64,000 nt of DNA from JAXJSP01 sp036310005. Lineage in GTDB: Bacteria; Bacillota; Clostridia; Oscillospirales; Acutalibacteraceae. The notes under the pieces are model-generated. The model made no database searches and had not been told where the DNA came from. It saw only the letters and a list, made by a program, of their open reading frames with translations. The translations under genes were made by a program, and so were the position numbers. This document shows positions 33,812 to 42,741 of this stretch, in pieces (the stretch's first letter is position 1; each line of letters begins with the position of its first letter). The stretch covers positions 11,309 to 75,308 of the forward strand of contig JAXJSP010000027.1 of the NCBI GenBank assembly GCA_036310005.1. The letters run 5' to 3'.

Positions 33812-34593
33812 AACGCTTGATATGTTTTATCTCAGCGTTCCTTGTTTTTACAACACCGGTTACCGCTTTTGCAACTGCAGACGCATACAAAGGCGACGGT
33901 TTCAGTATTAGTTTTCCCGAAAATTATATCGTAATTGACGAAAACAATTTAAGCAGTAATGAAGAATTTATTACTTCGATTGACAATCACTCGGTTGAGT
34001 CGTTCAAGCGCACAATGCAAGAGAGCAATATGCTCGTTTTTGCTGCGCCCGAAGATAATTCACAGCAAGTACAACTTTATAAATGGAGCGATACGGTAAG
34101 CACTACCGTTCACTCGCTGAACTTGTTAAACGACGAACTTTTTGATACAACCGCTGCAAGCATAAAACAAATTATTACAAGTAATAAAAACGCAGGAATC
34201 ACCCTTAGCGAAAAAATCAAAAAACAGGATGTAACCTTTATTAAATATGTCGTGTATTATGAAGATAAAAATTCTGATTATGGCTCGGTGCAGTATTGGA
34301 CAGTGTCGGAGGATAACTTTTACTCGCTGAATTTTTATAATAAAGACGGTAAAATCACCGACAGCCAGAACGCTGTCGCCGAAGAAATTTTTTCCTCTTT
34401 AAAAATCAATGTCAAAAAGTCTGTAAACTTCACATACTACTTATTAAGATTTGCAGGCGCTTTGCTTATAATCGGCGGACTTATTGCTCTGATATTTATT
34501 GTAAGAAGTATATACTTCGATATTAAACAGTCAAAAAATGCAGACGAAAAAATTCCCGATAAGATTAAAATGAACAGAAAAAAGAAAAAATAA
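33808..34593 (+). CDS. Secreted membrane-anchored protein of unknown function
   Basis: It has a signal peptide (residues 1-23), an extracytoplasmic domain of about 185 residues with the pattern GDGFSISFPENYIVID, and a C-terminal membrane helix (about 211-233) followed by a basic tail. The overall form resembles clostridial extracytoplasmic proteins with PsbP-like or DUF folds (a guess from the N-terminal GFSISFPENY). It overlaps folD by 4 bp and is followed by a terminator. Confidence 0.75.
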   Translation: MKRLICFISAFLVFTTPVTAFATADAYKGDGFSISFPENYIVIDENNLSSNEEFITSIDNHSVESFKRTMQESNMLVFAAPEDNSQQVQLYKWSDTVSTTVHSLNLLNDELFDTTAASIKQIITSNKNAGITLSEKIKKQDVTFIKYVVYYEDKNSDYGSVQYWTVSEDNFYSLNFYNKDGKITDSQNAVAEEIFSSLKINVKKSVNFTYYLLRFAGALLIIGGLIALIFIVRSIYFDIKQSKNADEKIPDKIKMNRKKKK

Positions 34594-34599
34594 AAATCA

Positions 34600-34630
34600 C
34601 ACCCCGAAAGTTTAACACTTTCGGGGTGTA
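34600..34630. terminator. Bidirectional hairpin terminator
   Basis: ACACCCCGAAAGT/ACTTTCGGGGTGT, 13 bp, lies between two convergent genes with A/T-rich flanks on both sides. Confidence 0.85.
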
Positions 34631-34635
34631 AAATT

Positions 34636-35496
34636 TTATTCTGTTTTATTATTTTTATTAATTCTTATTATTCTGAGTACTATGCACACTATAAATCCTG
34701 TTGCAAATATTACGCCGATAACAGCAGACGAAGTAACGCTGAAACTCATAATTTTATCAATTACCGCATCTGTAAACTTCTTTAAGGGTATATCTCCGAG
34801 CGCAAGTTTTTGCTTGAAATCATAAGCCGAAAACAAACTCATCAGCACGCATACCGCCATGCTTGGTATAAAAATACTGCCAAATGATAAAGTAAGCCTG
34901 TTTAGTTTGTCCGCCTTCGGAATTACAAAAACCAAAATTGCAAAAAGTGTTGCAAGCGCAAAGAAAATATAATAACTCTTTACAATAGTTTTAAACTTTG
35001 AATTTGAAGTTATATTTCCGACTGCCTGTAAATATTTCTCGCTGATGCTTTCACAACTTGTCTGCGACAAAGCTGCCGCCTCTTTTGCAATTTCATCGAC
35101 CGCCTCATCGGCAAAATCATAACCGTCTTTTTCAATGCGTTTTTCAAACTCCAAAATTCCTTTTTTATATTCGTCGCTTGAAAAAGGTGTCGGCTCGGTT
35201 TCCTTGTTGCCGCTTAATACAGCATAAACCCTTAAATAATACTCTTTTGAGTATCGTTCAATTTCGCTGTCGTTTATATAATCTGTAAAGTAATCAGGCT
35301 CAATCTGATAATATTCCGCCTCATAAGTCAGCGCGTTTTCAATATAATCGTGCATGTATTCAACATAGTCGTCCGTTACTATATTTTCATATATATCTTT
35401 GTTGTAAAACACGCTGTTTAAAGTAGCGAATGCAAAAGATATAATAAGAAAAACTGCGCAGAACACAACGCATACTGCTCTTAAAAACTTTGTCAT
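34636..35496 (-). CDS. Integral membrane protein of the sortase locus
   Basis: This 286-residue protein has an N-terminal membrane helix (about 7-28), an acidic extracytoplasmic domain of about 140 residues and three further helices in the C-terminal third (about 178-200, 210-230, 253-275). It is not recognised. It starts 6 bp downstream of a class D sortase gene and is probably co-transcribed with it and its presumed substrate. Confidence 0.75.
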   Translation of the reverse strand: MTKFLRAVCVVFCAVFLIISFAFATLNSVFYNKDIYENIVTDDYVEYMHDYIENALTYEAEYYQIEPDYFTDYINDSEIERYSKEYYLRVYAVLSGNKETEPTPFSSDEYKKGILEFEKRIEKDGYDFADEAVDEIAKEAAALSQTSCESISEKYLQAVGNITSNSKFKTIVKSYYIFFALATLFAILVFVIPKADKLNRLTLSFGSIFIPSMAVCVLMSLFSAYDFKQKLALGDIPLKKFTDAVIDKIMSFSVTSSAVIGVIFATGFIVCIVLRIIRINKNNKTE

Positions 35497-35502
35497 ACCG
35501 AC

Positions 35503-36156
35503 TTACCACACCTTTCCTTCTACCATAGTGCAAATAAGCGCAATTCTCTGCACCCTCGGCCGATAGTTATTATCATAAGGATAGCAAGTGTACATTACAA
35601 GTTGCTCCGAATCATAAGAAGGGTTAATGTAGGTAGAATCATATTGGTCAAATATCTGAAGTTTGTCCACCTTGTACACATAATTACCGTAAACTGTATT
35701 TACATACACCTTCGCGCCTACTTCGGTCTTTTCAATTTCATTGAAATATGTGGTGACGTGAGCGTCCATTATTACTCTGCCGCCCTGTCCGCAGAATTTT
35801 GAATACATAGGTGTTCCGGCACCGTAAGTGAGAATATAGTTTGTGTTGCCTAAATATACAGGGATGTTTTTGTTTTCCCAACCCTCAACATTAACGGTTG
35901 CCCATTGACTTTCATATTTGATTTTTGCAAATTGCTCGTCGCTTGCATCTTTGATAATCTGACTTGCAAGATGTTCAGTTGTATTGTCGGTTTTTTGTGC
36001 TTTGTTTACTGCAAGCTGGACAATACTCATTGAAGTGACATAAGTAAACAAAAACACCGCGACGAGTATTGCGGCGATTATCGCCGATAAATACGGTAAA
36101 ATAAGAAAAGCAATGCTTTTTGCACTGCTTTTCTTTTTATTGTCTTTAATAGCCAT
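35503..36156 (-). CDS. Class D-type sortase
   Basis: Sortases join surface proteins to the wall or to other proteins by transpeptidation. The N-terminal anchor helix is at residues 14-38. The catalytic His lies in VIMDAHVTTYF and the Cys in QLVMYTCYPYDNNYRPRVQR (T-C-Y-P, with the downstream Arg), the class D arrangement. The gene upstream encodes a secreted protein with a membrane tail, its likely substrate. A membrane protein follows. The sortase could also anchor the SPDTG protein at 57642. Confidence 0.9.
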   Translation of the reverse strand: MAIKDNKKKSSAKSIAFLILPYLSAIIAAILVAVFLFTYVTSMSIVQLAVNKAQKTDNTTEHLASQIIKDASDEQFAKIKYESQWATVNVEGWENKNIPVYLGNTNYILTYGAGTPMYSKFCGQGGRVIMDAHVTTYFNEIEKTEVGAKVYVNTVYGNYVYKVDKLQIFDQYDSTYINPSYDSEQLVMYTCYPYDNNYRPRVQRIALICTMVEGKVW

Positions 36157-36167
36157 TATTTATAAAA

Positions 36168-36710
36168 TTACTCAGCAAGATTCTTTTTGCGAGCGAATAC
36201 TACCGCACCGCCAACGCTTACTGCAACTGCCAATGCGATGAGTGCCCATGCATAAGCAGGCATAGCAGAATCGGTTTTGCTCGGTGTTATGTCACCGTCG
36301 ATTTCGCCTAATTTCTTACCCGTAGGGCCATATACAATAGCAACAACATCGCCTGCTGTTTTTACTACATATTCATAAGTAAGACCTAAAACAGAGCAAG
36401 CAGCATCGAATTGAGACAAAAGTGTGTTTCTTTCAGCCTCGGTGTAGTCGTGCATTGAAGGTCCTTTGCTTACATCAACTGCTGCTACGGTAGCATCAAG
36501 AATTGCTTTAAGTTCTGTGTACTGAGCCTCAGTAATATCGAGTTGGTCAATAACCTTTTCTGCCTGCGGATAATAAACATCTTCATAATCGTCGGGCATA
36601 GCCGCTAATATGTCGCTTTTCAACTGTTCATTATAGTTAGCAGCAAATACTGAAACGCCTAATGAGAATGTCAGAACCAAACATAAGATTAAACTAACAA
36701 CTTTTTTCAT
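36168..36710 (-). CDS. Secreted protein with C-terminal anchor, probable sortase substrate
   Basis: It has a signal peptide (residues 1-23, cleavage near VFAAN) and a helical domain of about 100 residues. A C-terminal tail with TPSKTDSAMPAYAW precedes a membrane helix and a basic end (ARKKNLAE), in the order of a sorting signal. The motif is not canonical LPXTG, but the gene is 11 bp upstream of the sortase gene. The promoter upstream is consensus, so it is probably well expressed. The function of the domain is unknown. Confidence 0.78.
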   Translation of the reverse strand: MKKVVSLILCLVLTFSLGVSVFAANYNEQLKSDILAAMPDDYEDVYYPQAEKVIDQLDITEAQYTELKAILDATVAAVDVSKGPSMHDYTEAERNTLLSQFDAACSVLGLTYEYVVKTAGDVVAIVYGPTGKKLGEIDGDITPSKTDSAMPAYAWALIALAVAVSVGGAVVFARKKNLAE

Positions 36711-36758
36711 AATCTATTCTCCTATACATAAAGTTATTCAATATAATTTTGCCATTTA

Positions 36759-36787
36759 ATTATAATAACTAAATTTTAAAATGTCAA
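36759..36787 (-). promoter_or_regulatory. Consensus promoter of the sortase locus
   Basis: On the minus strand, TTGACA (36782-36787), 17 bp and TATAAT (36759-36764). Both hexamers are perfect. Confidence 0.9.
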
Positions 36788-36850
36788 TACCGCATTTACA
36801 TAAATTATTAATTTGTACTAAAATGTTTGTCACTTTGCACATATTTTTAA

Positions 36851-36879
36851 TTGAATTCGCCTTATTATAATGATATAAT
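36851..36879 (+). promoter_or_regulatory. Promoter of the FAD-dependent oxidoreductase gene
   Basis: TTGAAT (36851-36856), 17 bp and TATAAT (36874-36879). It is divergent from the sortase promoter about 65 bp away. Confidence 0.85.
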
Positions 36880-36908
36880 GAGATTGATTTGCTCGGGAGG
36901 TGAGTCTT

Positions 36909-38525
36909 TTGATATTAATTAAAAACTTGAAACTGAGCGCAGAAACTGATTTTTCAGATATAAACGCTGTGTTTAATAAGGCGGTTAAAACAAAACTTAA
37001 TAACGCAAAAATCACCCTTTTTAAAAAATCGGTTGACTCACGAAATAAAAATAATATTCACTTTGTCTGCTCGTTTTTAATCGAGAGCGAAAACGAAGAA
37101 TCAATTTTAAATAAACTTAAAAACTTCGACGCAGACTATTATACCTTACCGAAGTATAAGTATTATGATGTATTTTGTAGGATGCAAAGACCTGTCGTAG
37201 TCGGCTTCGGCCCTGCCGGTATGTTCTGCGCGTTGCATTTAGCAAAAAGCGGACTAAAACCCATTGTGCTTGAGATGGGTAAAGACTGCGATTCGCGGCT
37301 TGAAGATGTCAAAGAGTTTTTTGCAACCGGTAAACTCAATGAAAAATCTAATATTCAGTTCGGCGAGGGCGGTGCCGGTACATTTTCCGACGGTAAACTT
37401 AATACAGGCATTTCCAACATCAGAATACGCCATGTTTTAGAGGTGTTTTGTAAACACGGAGCCGGCGAGCAGATTTTATATGATGCAAAACCTCATATCG
37501 GCACAGATGTGCTTATTAATGTTGTAAAGTCAATAAGACAAGAAATTATTTCGCTCGGCGGTGAAATAAGATTTGAAAACGAAGCGACAAATTTCAAAAT
37601 TGAAAGCAACCGTGTAAAAGGCGTTTATGTTTCAACTCCGACAGGCGATGACTATATTGAGTGCGAAAGCGTTGTACTGGCACCCGGCCATTCGTCGAGA
37701 AGCCTTTTTAAAATACTTATGAACTTAAATGCTTATATATTACCCAAACCTTTTGCAATAGGCGTTCGGGCAGAGCATAAGCAAAGCCTGATCAACTCAT
37801 CGCAGTACGGTGAAAATTACAGCAAAAATTTGCCCGTTGCCGATTATAAATTAGCCGCGCATTTAGAAAACGGAAGAAATGTTTACTCGTTTTGTATGTG
37901 CCCGGGAGGAGAAGTTGTAAACGCGTCAAGTGAAGCGGGCGGTATTGCGGTAAACGGAATGAGCAATTCAAAGCGCGACGGAGAAAATGCAAACTCGGCA
38001 ATACTTGTTAATGTAAATGTAACCGACTATTATAAAAACAGCGCCCTTGACGGAATTGAATTTCAGCGTGAAATTGAGCAAAAAGCATATTCAATCGGCA
38101 AAGGTATGCCCGTATGTCAAACGCTTTCGAGTTTTCTTGATAATAATGATAATGTCATAACTTCGGTGAAACCGACGGTAAAACCCGATTATAAAACGGG
38201 AAACATCAAAGACATTTTTCCCGACTTTGTAACCGACAGTCTAAAGCAGGGTTTTGACCGCTTTGATAAGAAGATAAAAGGCTTTGCAAACGCAGATACG
38301 GTGCTTACCGCCCCCGAAACCCGCTCGTCGTCGCCTGTTGTAATTTACAGGGACAAGACAGGGCAAAGCAATATCAGAGGCATTTATCCGTGCGGTGAAG
38401 GTTCGGGCTACGCAGGAGGCATAACCTCGTCGGCGGTCGACGGACTTATGTGCGCGGAAAGTGTTATCATCAACAATAATCTTAAAAGCCTTAAAAATAT
38501 TGATTTAAGCGAATACGATTTATAA
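36909..38525 (+). CDS. FAD-dependent oxidoreductase, COG2509-type
   Basis: This 538-residue flavoprotein has a central Rossmann FAD site (VVVGFGPAGMFCALHLAKSG, about residues 97-116) followed by E at the end of beta-2 (LEMGKDCDSR), a middle QFGEGGAGTFSDGKL stretch and a C-terminal GEGSGYAGGITSSAVDG motif. This combination fits the uncharacterised COG2509 dehydrogenase family. The substrate is unknown. The start is taken as TTG at 36909, since GGGAGG at 36895-36900 is 8 bp upstream and overlaps the alternative GTG at 36900. Confidence 0.88.
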   Translation: MILIKNLKLSAETDFSDINAVFNKAVKTKLNNAKITLFKKSVDSRNKNNIHFVCSFLIESENEESILNKLKNFDADYYTLPKYKYYDVFCRMQRPVVVGFGPAGMFCALHLAKSGLKPIVLEMGKDCDSRLEDVKEFFATGKLNEKSNIQFGEGGAGTFSDGKLNTGISNIRIRHVLEVFCKHGAGEQILYDAKPHIGTDVLINVVKSIRQEIISLGGEIRFENEATNFKIESNRVKGVYVSTPTGDDYIECESVVLAPGHSSRSLFKILMNLNAYILPKPFAIGVRAEHKQSLINSSQYGENYSKNLPVADYKLAAHLENGRNVYSFCMCPGGEVVNASSEAGGIAVNGMSNSKRDGENANSAILVNVNVTDYYKNSALDGIEFQREIEQKAYSIGKGMPVCQTLSSFLDNNDNVITSVKPTVKPDYKTGNIKDIFPDFVTDSLKQGFDRFDKKIKGFANADTVLTAPETRSSSPVVIYRDKTGQSNIRGIYPCGEGSGYAGGITSSAVDGLMCAESVIINNNLKSLKNIDLSEYDL

Positions 38526-38529
38526 AAAT

Positions 38530-38563
38530 AAAGCAGAGTGAAAATGAAGTTCACTCTGCTTTG
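38530..38563. terminator. Bidirectional hairpin terminator
   Basis: AAAGCAGAGTGAA/TTCACTCTGCTTT lies between two convergent genes. Confidence 0.85.
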
Positions 38564-38567
38564 ATTT

Positions 38568-38999
38568 TTACAGGAAAGTTTGCATTATATCTATTGACTT
38601 TTTTTGAAACTCTACTGTTTCTTTTGCGAGGGTGCGGGCATCGGGCGAGGCTAATGTGTTATCGTTTAATGCCTTACACAGTCTGATATTTCCCATTGTA
38701 AAACCTTCTATCATCATTTTTGCAGTCTTTGGCGCGTGATGATTTTTCTTCATTCTGCTTTTCATCGCGGTTTTTACCATATAAATGGCAGAATTTGAAT
38801 TGTTACCAGCATGCTCACCGATGTTATCAAGTTTATTTTCAGCCTGTTTTTTGGTTTTTGAATAAATGCTGTGGCAGGTTCTTAATTCCTTTGCAAGAAA
38901 AGGATTATCCACCTTCATGGAAACATAGCCGACCGTATCTCTGCCGAAAGCGGCAGTCTTTTCAACAACCGATAAAAGTTTTTGAGTCTGATCTTCCAT
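38568..38999 (-). CDS. Small helical protein of unknown function
   Basis: This 143-residue protein is predicted to be almost all alpha-helical, soluble, and rich in Lys and Asn. It has no signal peptide or membrane segment. No family is recognised. It is monocistronic between a terminator and its own promoter region. Codon use is like that of its neighbours. Confidence 0.65.
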   Translation of the reverse strand: MEDQTQKLLSVVEKTAAFGRDTVGYVSMKVDNPFLAKELRTCHSIYSKTKKQAENKLDNIGEHAGNNSNSAIYMVKTAMKSRMKKNHHAPKTAKMMIEGFTMGNIRLCKALNDNTLASPDARTLAKETVEFQKKSIDIMQTFL

Positions 39000-39086
39000 A
39001 TAAAAGCCTCCTTTTGCCTTATTATAGACAAAAAGAAAAAGATTTATTCCCCTGAAAGAATAAATCTTTTTTCTTTTAAATAAATA

Positions 39087-39371
39087 TTATTCTTCTTCTG
39101 CTTCTTTCATTTTAGCAAAGCATTCGCTGCAATATACAGGTCTGTCCTCGCGCGGTTTGAAAGGAACTGTTGCTTCTTGGCCACATGATGCGCAAGTAGC
39201 AGTAAACATTTCTCTGCTCGCTCTTCTTGCTGCTTTTAAAGCGTCTCTGCAAGCCTTACATCTTTGAGGCTCGTTTTCAAAGCCTTTTTCAGCGTAAAAC
39301 TCCTGCTCTCCTGCTGTGAATACGAAATCGTTTCCACATTCTTTGCATTTAAGGGTTTTGTCTTCAAACAT
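39087..39371 (-). CDS. Zinc-ribbon domain protein
   Basis: This 94-residue protein has four C-x-x-C knuckles: CKECGN, CKACRD, CASCGQ and CSECFA, giving two zinc ribbons. Similar small proteins are common in Clostridia, and a DNA- or RNA-binding role is a guess. Its leader RNA (39405-39474) can fold into a three-way junction. It is downstream of the SigH-like gene on the same strand. Confidence 0.85.
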   Translation of the reverse strand: MFEDKTLKCKECGNDFVFTAGEQEFYAEKGFENEPQRCKACRDALKAARRASREMFTATCASCGQEATVPFKPREDRPVYCSECFAKMKEAEEE

Positions 39372-39404
39372 AATTATACCTCTCTGTATTTCTCTATTTT
39401 TTAG

Positions 39405-39474
39405 TCCCTGAGGACGGATGCGAGCCGCCTTCTTTTTTCAGGATAAACGCTTTTCTTTTAAGCTACATCAGGGA
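39405..39474 (-). ncRNA. Candidate structured leader RNA, unclassified
   Basis: On the minus strand TCCCTGA and TCAGGGA close a helix around two inner hairpins: GGCGG-ctcgcat-CCGTC and GCTT-aaaagaa-AAGC. One pair in the inner helix is G-U on the minus strand but would be A-C on the plus strand, so the minus transcript is favoured. It lies 34 bp upstream of the zinc-ribbon gene. I could not match it to a known riboswitch class. Confidence 0.5.
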
Positions 39475-39486
39475 TTATAAACAATA

Positions 39487-40041
39487 TTAATCTTTCTTTA
39501 TTTTTTTACGCACTCTTAAAAGCGCATTTTCAACACTCTTCGGCGAGGTCGAAAGAGCCTGTGCAATTTGCTTGTAACTTCTTCCGCTTAAATGCAAAAA
39601 AAATACTTGCTTTTCATAAACAGATGCAACCTCATCAAACATCTCATAAACCCGTTTTAATTCGTCTTTTGCAATAACTTCGCTCTCTGCCGAGGGAGTA
39701 CCGATGTTGGCAACCTCATTTAAATCGACTTTTGCACTTTGAGGAATCTGCTTTTTCCTGAGCGCCTTTTTAACCGCATCACAGATTTTTCTGTCAATAC
39801 ATAAGGTCGCAAAAGTCTTAAACGAAGCCCCGACATTTTCATCATAATCATTTATCGCACACAAAAGCCCGATAAAGCCCTCCTGACCTAAATCGTCAAG
39901 TTCAAAGCCGAGGAGTTTGTCGGTGTATGCTCCCGCGCGAAGTCTGACAAGCGACATATACCGTCTTACAAGTTCAGATTTACTGTTATCATCCCCTGCG
40001 TGTGCCGATTTTATAAGCATTTCATCAGTATAATTCTGCAT
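39487..40041 (-). CDS. sigH: RNA polymerase sigma factor, SigH-like
   Basis: A sigma-70 family factor with region 2 (LGFELDDLGQEGFIGLLCAI, about residues 43-62, then FKTFATLCIDRKI) and region 4.2 (LSGRSYKQIAQALSTSPKSV, then ENALLRVRKKIK). The length (184) and sequence fit the SigH/Spo0H group of stationary-phase and early sporulation factors. The ATG at 40041 with AAGGTGAC upstream is used; a longer frame beginning at 40098 would start inside the promoter spacer. Together with SpoIIID it supports sporulation ability. Confidence 0.88.
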   Translation of the reverse strand: MQNYTDEMLIKSAHAGDDNSKSELVRRYMSLVRLRAGAYTDKLLGFELDDLGQEGFIGLLCAINDYDENVGASFKTFATLCIDRKICDAVKKALRKKQIPQSAKVDLNEVANIGTPSAESEVIAKDELKRVYEMFDEVASVYEKQVFFLHLSGRSYKQIAQALSTSPKSVENALLRVRKKIKKD

Positions 40042-40082
40042 TGTCACCTTATCCTGTTTACATACTGTCTCAATTATATATG

Positions 40083-40111
40083 ATTGTATTCCACTCATAG
40101 AAATTTGTCAA
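40083..40111 (-). promoter_or_regulatory. Promoter of the SigH-like gene
   Basis: On the minus strand, TTGACA (40106-40111), 17 bp and TACAAT (40083-40088). It overlaps the apparent upstream ATG at 40098, which argues against that start. Confidence 0.8.
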
Positions 40112-40221
40112 TAACTTTTGATAATTTTTGTACAAATAAACATTAAATTGCGATAACTTTTTATTTAAAACGACGAAAAAATGTGCGAATTTTTTGCAAA
40201 TTGTCCGCCGCAAACAATATT

Positions 40222-40251
40222 TTGACTTTATAACGGGTATTATGTTATAAT
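40222..40251 (+). promoter_or_regulatory. Promoter of the cyclase-family/lepA operon
   Basis: TTGACT (40222-40227), 18 bp and TATAAT (40246-40251). Confidence 0.8.
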
Positions 40252-40288
40252 ACTATATTATTATAAAGCATAAAAGGAGCGAGGGCAA

Positions 40289-40873
40289 TTGACAATTTAT
40301 GACATTTCAGTCGAGATTACAGCGGCGCCTGTATATCCGGGCGACCCTGAAACACATATTGAAAAAATTTTCGATATGGATATAGGCGACAGCGTAAATG
40401 TATCTGCCCTTACTATGTCTTTACACACAGGCACTCATATTGAAGCGCCGCTTCATTTTATAAAAAACGGTAACAGCATAAGCGATATAAGGCTTGACAG
40501 TTTTATGGGAGAGTGTTCGGTAGTTGCGTGCAGCGGTTATTCGGGCGTGCTTACAGGTGCCGATATTGACGAGTTGGTGCCTGAGGGTGCAAGACGGGTA
40601 TTATTTAAAACGCTCGGTAATGTCAAACTGTCAAAAAGCGCAGTATTGTCTTTGATTTCTATGGGAGTGACAATGGTGGGAATTGATGCGCAGTCAATTT
40701 CGGAAGCCGACGAAGATGCACAAATACACAAGCATCTGTTAAGTGCCGGTATAATAATTTTAGAGGGTATTAATCTAAGGCATGTGCAGTCGGGCGAATA
40801 TACTTTAATGGCATTACCTATAAAACTTAACGGAACGGAAGCCACTCCGTGCAGAGCAATACTTATGAAATAA
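40289..40873 (+). CDS. Cyclase-family hydrolase (kynurenine formamidase-like)
   Basis: This 194-residue metal-dependent hydrolase belongs to PF04199. The metal-binding motif HTGTHIEAPLHF (about residues 50-61) and the N-terminal YPGDPETHIE are present. The length is slightly below that of bacterial kynurenine formamidases (about 205-210). No tryptophan-degradation genes are nearby, so the substrate is uncertain. The start is TTG at 40289 with GGAG 10 bp upstream; it leads into lepA. Confidence 0.87.
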   Translation: MTIYDISVEITAAPVYPGDPETHIEKIFDMDIGDSVNVSALTMSLHTGTHIEAPLHFIKNGNSISDIRLDSFMGECSVVACSGYSGVLTGADIDELVPEGARRVLFKTLGNVKLSKSAVLSLISMGVTMVGIDAQSISEADEDAQIHKHLLSAGIIILEGINLRHVQSGEYTLMALPIKLNGTEATPCRAILMK

Positions 40874-40887
40874 AAGGAGCAAAAATC

Positions 40888-42693
40888 TTGTCTTTTGAAA
40901 ATAAATTTATAAGAAACTTTTGTATAATAGCCCATATTGACCACGGTAAGTCAACGCTTGCCGACAGAATGTTGGAACTGACAAACACCGTATCACAGCG
41001 TGAAATGGAAGAACAGTTGCTCGACTCTATGGACCTTGAAAGAGAAAGAGGAATTACAATTAAATCTCACTCTGTTACGATTAATTACGATGCCGATGAC
41101 GGTAATACATACGAGTTGAATCTGATTGACACTCCGGGCCATGTTGACTTTAACTACGAGGTATCGCGCTCGCTTGCCGCTTGCGAGGGTGCGGTTTTGG
41201 TTGTTGATGCATCACAGGGCATTGAGGCACAGACACTTGCTAACACTTATCTTGCGGTTGACAGCGGGCTTGAAGTATTGCCTGTTGTAAATAAAATCGA
41301 CCTGCCTTCTGCGGACCCCGACAGAGTAATCAACGATATTGAAGACATTATCGGTATCCCAGCACAGCACGCGCCGAGAATTTCCGCAAAAACAGGTCTT
41401 AATGTAAAAGATGTTTTAGAGGGTATTATAAAAGAAATACCGCCCCCGAGCGATGACAGAAACGGTAAGTTGCAAGCGCTCATTTTTGACTCTTACTACG
41501 ATAACTACAAGGGTGTTATAGTCTATTTCAGAGTCAAATCGGGACACATAAAAAAGGGTGATACTGTTCGTATGATGGCAACGGGTGCCGAGTTTGATGT
41601 CATTGAAGTCGGCAGAAAAAACGGTGTTGCGATGGTCGAGTGTGACCGCCTTGAAGCAGGCGAAGTAGGTTATTTTGCGGCATCAATTAAAAATGTTGCA
41701 GATGCGAGAGTCGGCGACACGGTAACTAATGCAAATGACCCCGCCGCAGAGCCTTTGCCGGGTTACAGGAGTGTCAGTCCTGTTGTATTCTGCGGAATAT
41801 ATCCGGCAGACGGTGCGCAGTACACCGATTTAAGAGAGGCGCTTGAAAGACTGCAATTAAACGATGCATCTCTTGTGTTTGAGCCTGAAACATCGGGTGC
41901 GTTGGGCTTTGGCTTTCGATGCGGCTTTTTAGGTCTTTTGCACATGGAAATCATACAGGAAAGACTTGAAAGAGAATATAATCTTGACCTGATTACAACT
42001 GCGCCGAGCGTAGTTTACCGCATAACGCTCTCAACAGGCGAAACGCTTGAAATTGACAATCCTACCAACTACCCAGACCCTGCATTGATTGTATCGGCAG
42101 AGGAGCCGATGTGCACGGTAAACATTTTTTCGCCCGGCGAATTTGTCGGCGCAATAATGGAGTTGTGTCAGTCAAGGCGCGGTGAATTTAAAGATATGAC
42201 TTATATAGGCACCGAGCGTGTTGAGATAAAATATATAATGCCGCTCAATGAAATTGTATATGACTTTTTTGATGCGCTTAAATCTCGCACAAGAGGCTAT
42301 GCTTCTTATGACTACGAGCCTTATAAATATGAAAAAAGCAATCTTGTTAAACTTGATGTGCTTTTAAACGGGGAAATTGTTGATGCGCTGTCATTTATTG
42401 TCCACGCCGACAATGCCTACACAAGAGCAAGAAAAATAGCGGAAAAATTAAAAGAACACATTCCGCGTATGCTCTTTGAAGTTCCCGTACAGGTCGCGGT
42501 GGGCGGAAAAGTTATTGCAAGAGAAACCGTCAAGGCTATGAGAAAAGATGTGCTTGCAAAATGCTATGGCGGTGACATTACAAGAAAGAAAAAACTGCTT
42601 GAAAAACAAAAAGAAGGCAAAAAACGAATGCGTAAACTCGGCAGCGTAGAAGTACCGCAAGAGGCATTTATGGCAGTTTTAAAATTAGATTAA
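40888..42693 (+). CDS. lepA: Elongation factor 4 (LepA)
   Basis: EF4 is a ribosomal GTPase that back-translocates stalled ribosomes. Its motifs are G1 AHIDHGKST, G2 RERGITI, G3 DTPGHVDF, G4 NKID and a LepA-specific C-terminal domain ending in KKRMRKLGSVEVPQEAFM. The start is TTG at 40888 with AAAGGAG at 40873-40879, giving 601 residues, the family norm; the upstream ATG at 40849 lies inside the preceding gene. Confidence 0.97.
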   Translation: MSFENKFIRNFCIIAHIDHGKSTLADRMLELTNTVSQREMEEQLLDSMDLERERGITIKSHSVTINYDADDGNTYELNLIDTPGHVDFNYEVSRSLAACEGAVLVVDASQGIEAQTLANTYLAVDSGLEVLPVVNKIDLPSADPDRVINDIEDIIGIPAQHAPRISAKTGLNVKDVLEGIIKEIPPPSDDRNGKLQALIFDSYYDNYKGVIVYFRVKSGHIKKGDTVRMMATGAEFDVIEVGRKNGVAMVECDRLEAGEVGYFAASIKNVADARVGDTVTNANDPAAEPLPGYRSVSPVVFCGIYPADGAQYTDLREALERLQLNDASLVFEPETSGALGFGFRCGFLGLLHMEIIQERLEREYNLDLITTAPSVVYRITLSTGETLEIDNPTNYPDPALIVSAEEPMCTVNIFSPGEFVGAIMELCQSRRGEFKDMTYIGTERVEIKYIMPLNEIVYDFFDALKSRTRGYASYDYEPYKYEKSNLVKLDVLLNGEIVDALSFIVHADNAYTRARKIAEKLKEHIPRMLFEVPVQVAVGGKVIARETVKAMRKDVLAKCYGGDITRKKKLLEKQKEGKKRMRKLGSVEVPQEAFMAVLKLD

Positions 42694-42735
42694 AAAAAGT
42701 CTGTAAAAAACTCACTGTTTTTTACAGACTTATAT
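42694..42735. terminator. Bidirectional terminator after lepA
   Basis: AAGTCTGTAAAAAAC/GTTTTTTACAGACTT with a short loop sits between convergent genes. Confidence 0.9.
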
Positions 42736-42741
42736 TTTAGG

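Noticed and set aside
39405..39474. Known riboswitch (fluoride, THF, ZTP, glutamine, preQ1) at the zinc-ribbon leader
   Set aside because: None of the conserved nucleotides of these classes could be placed, so it is kept only as an unclassified candidate.
40849..40887. ATG at 40849 as the lepA start
   Set aside because: It lies inside the upstream gene; a TTG at 40888 has the proper Shine-Dalgarno site and gives the normal LepA length.
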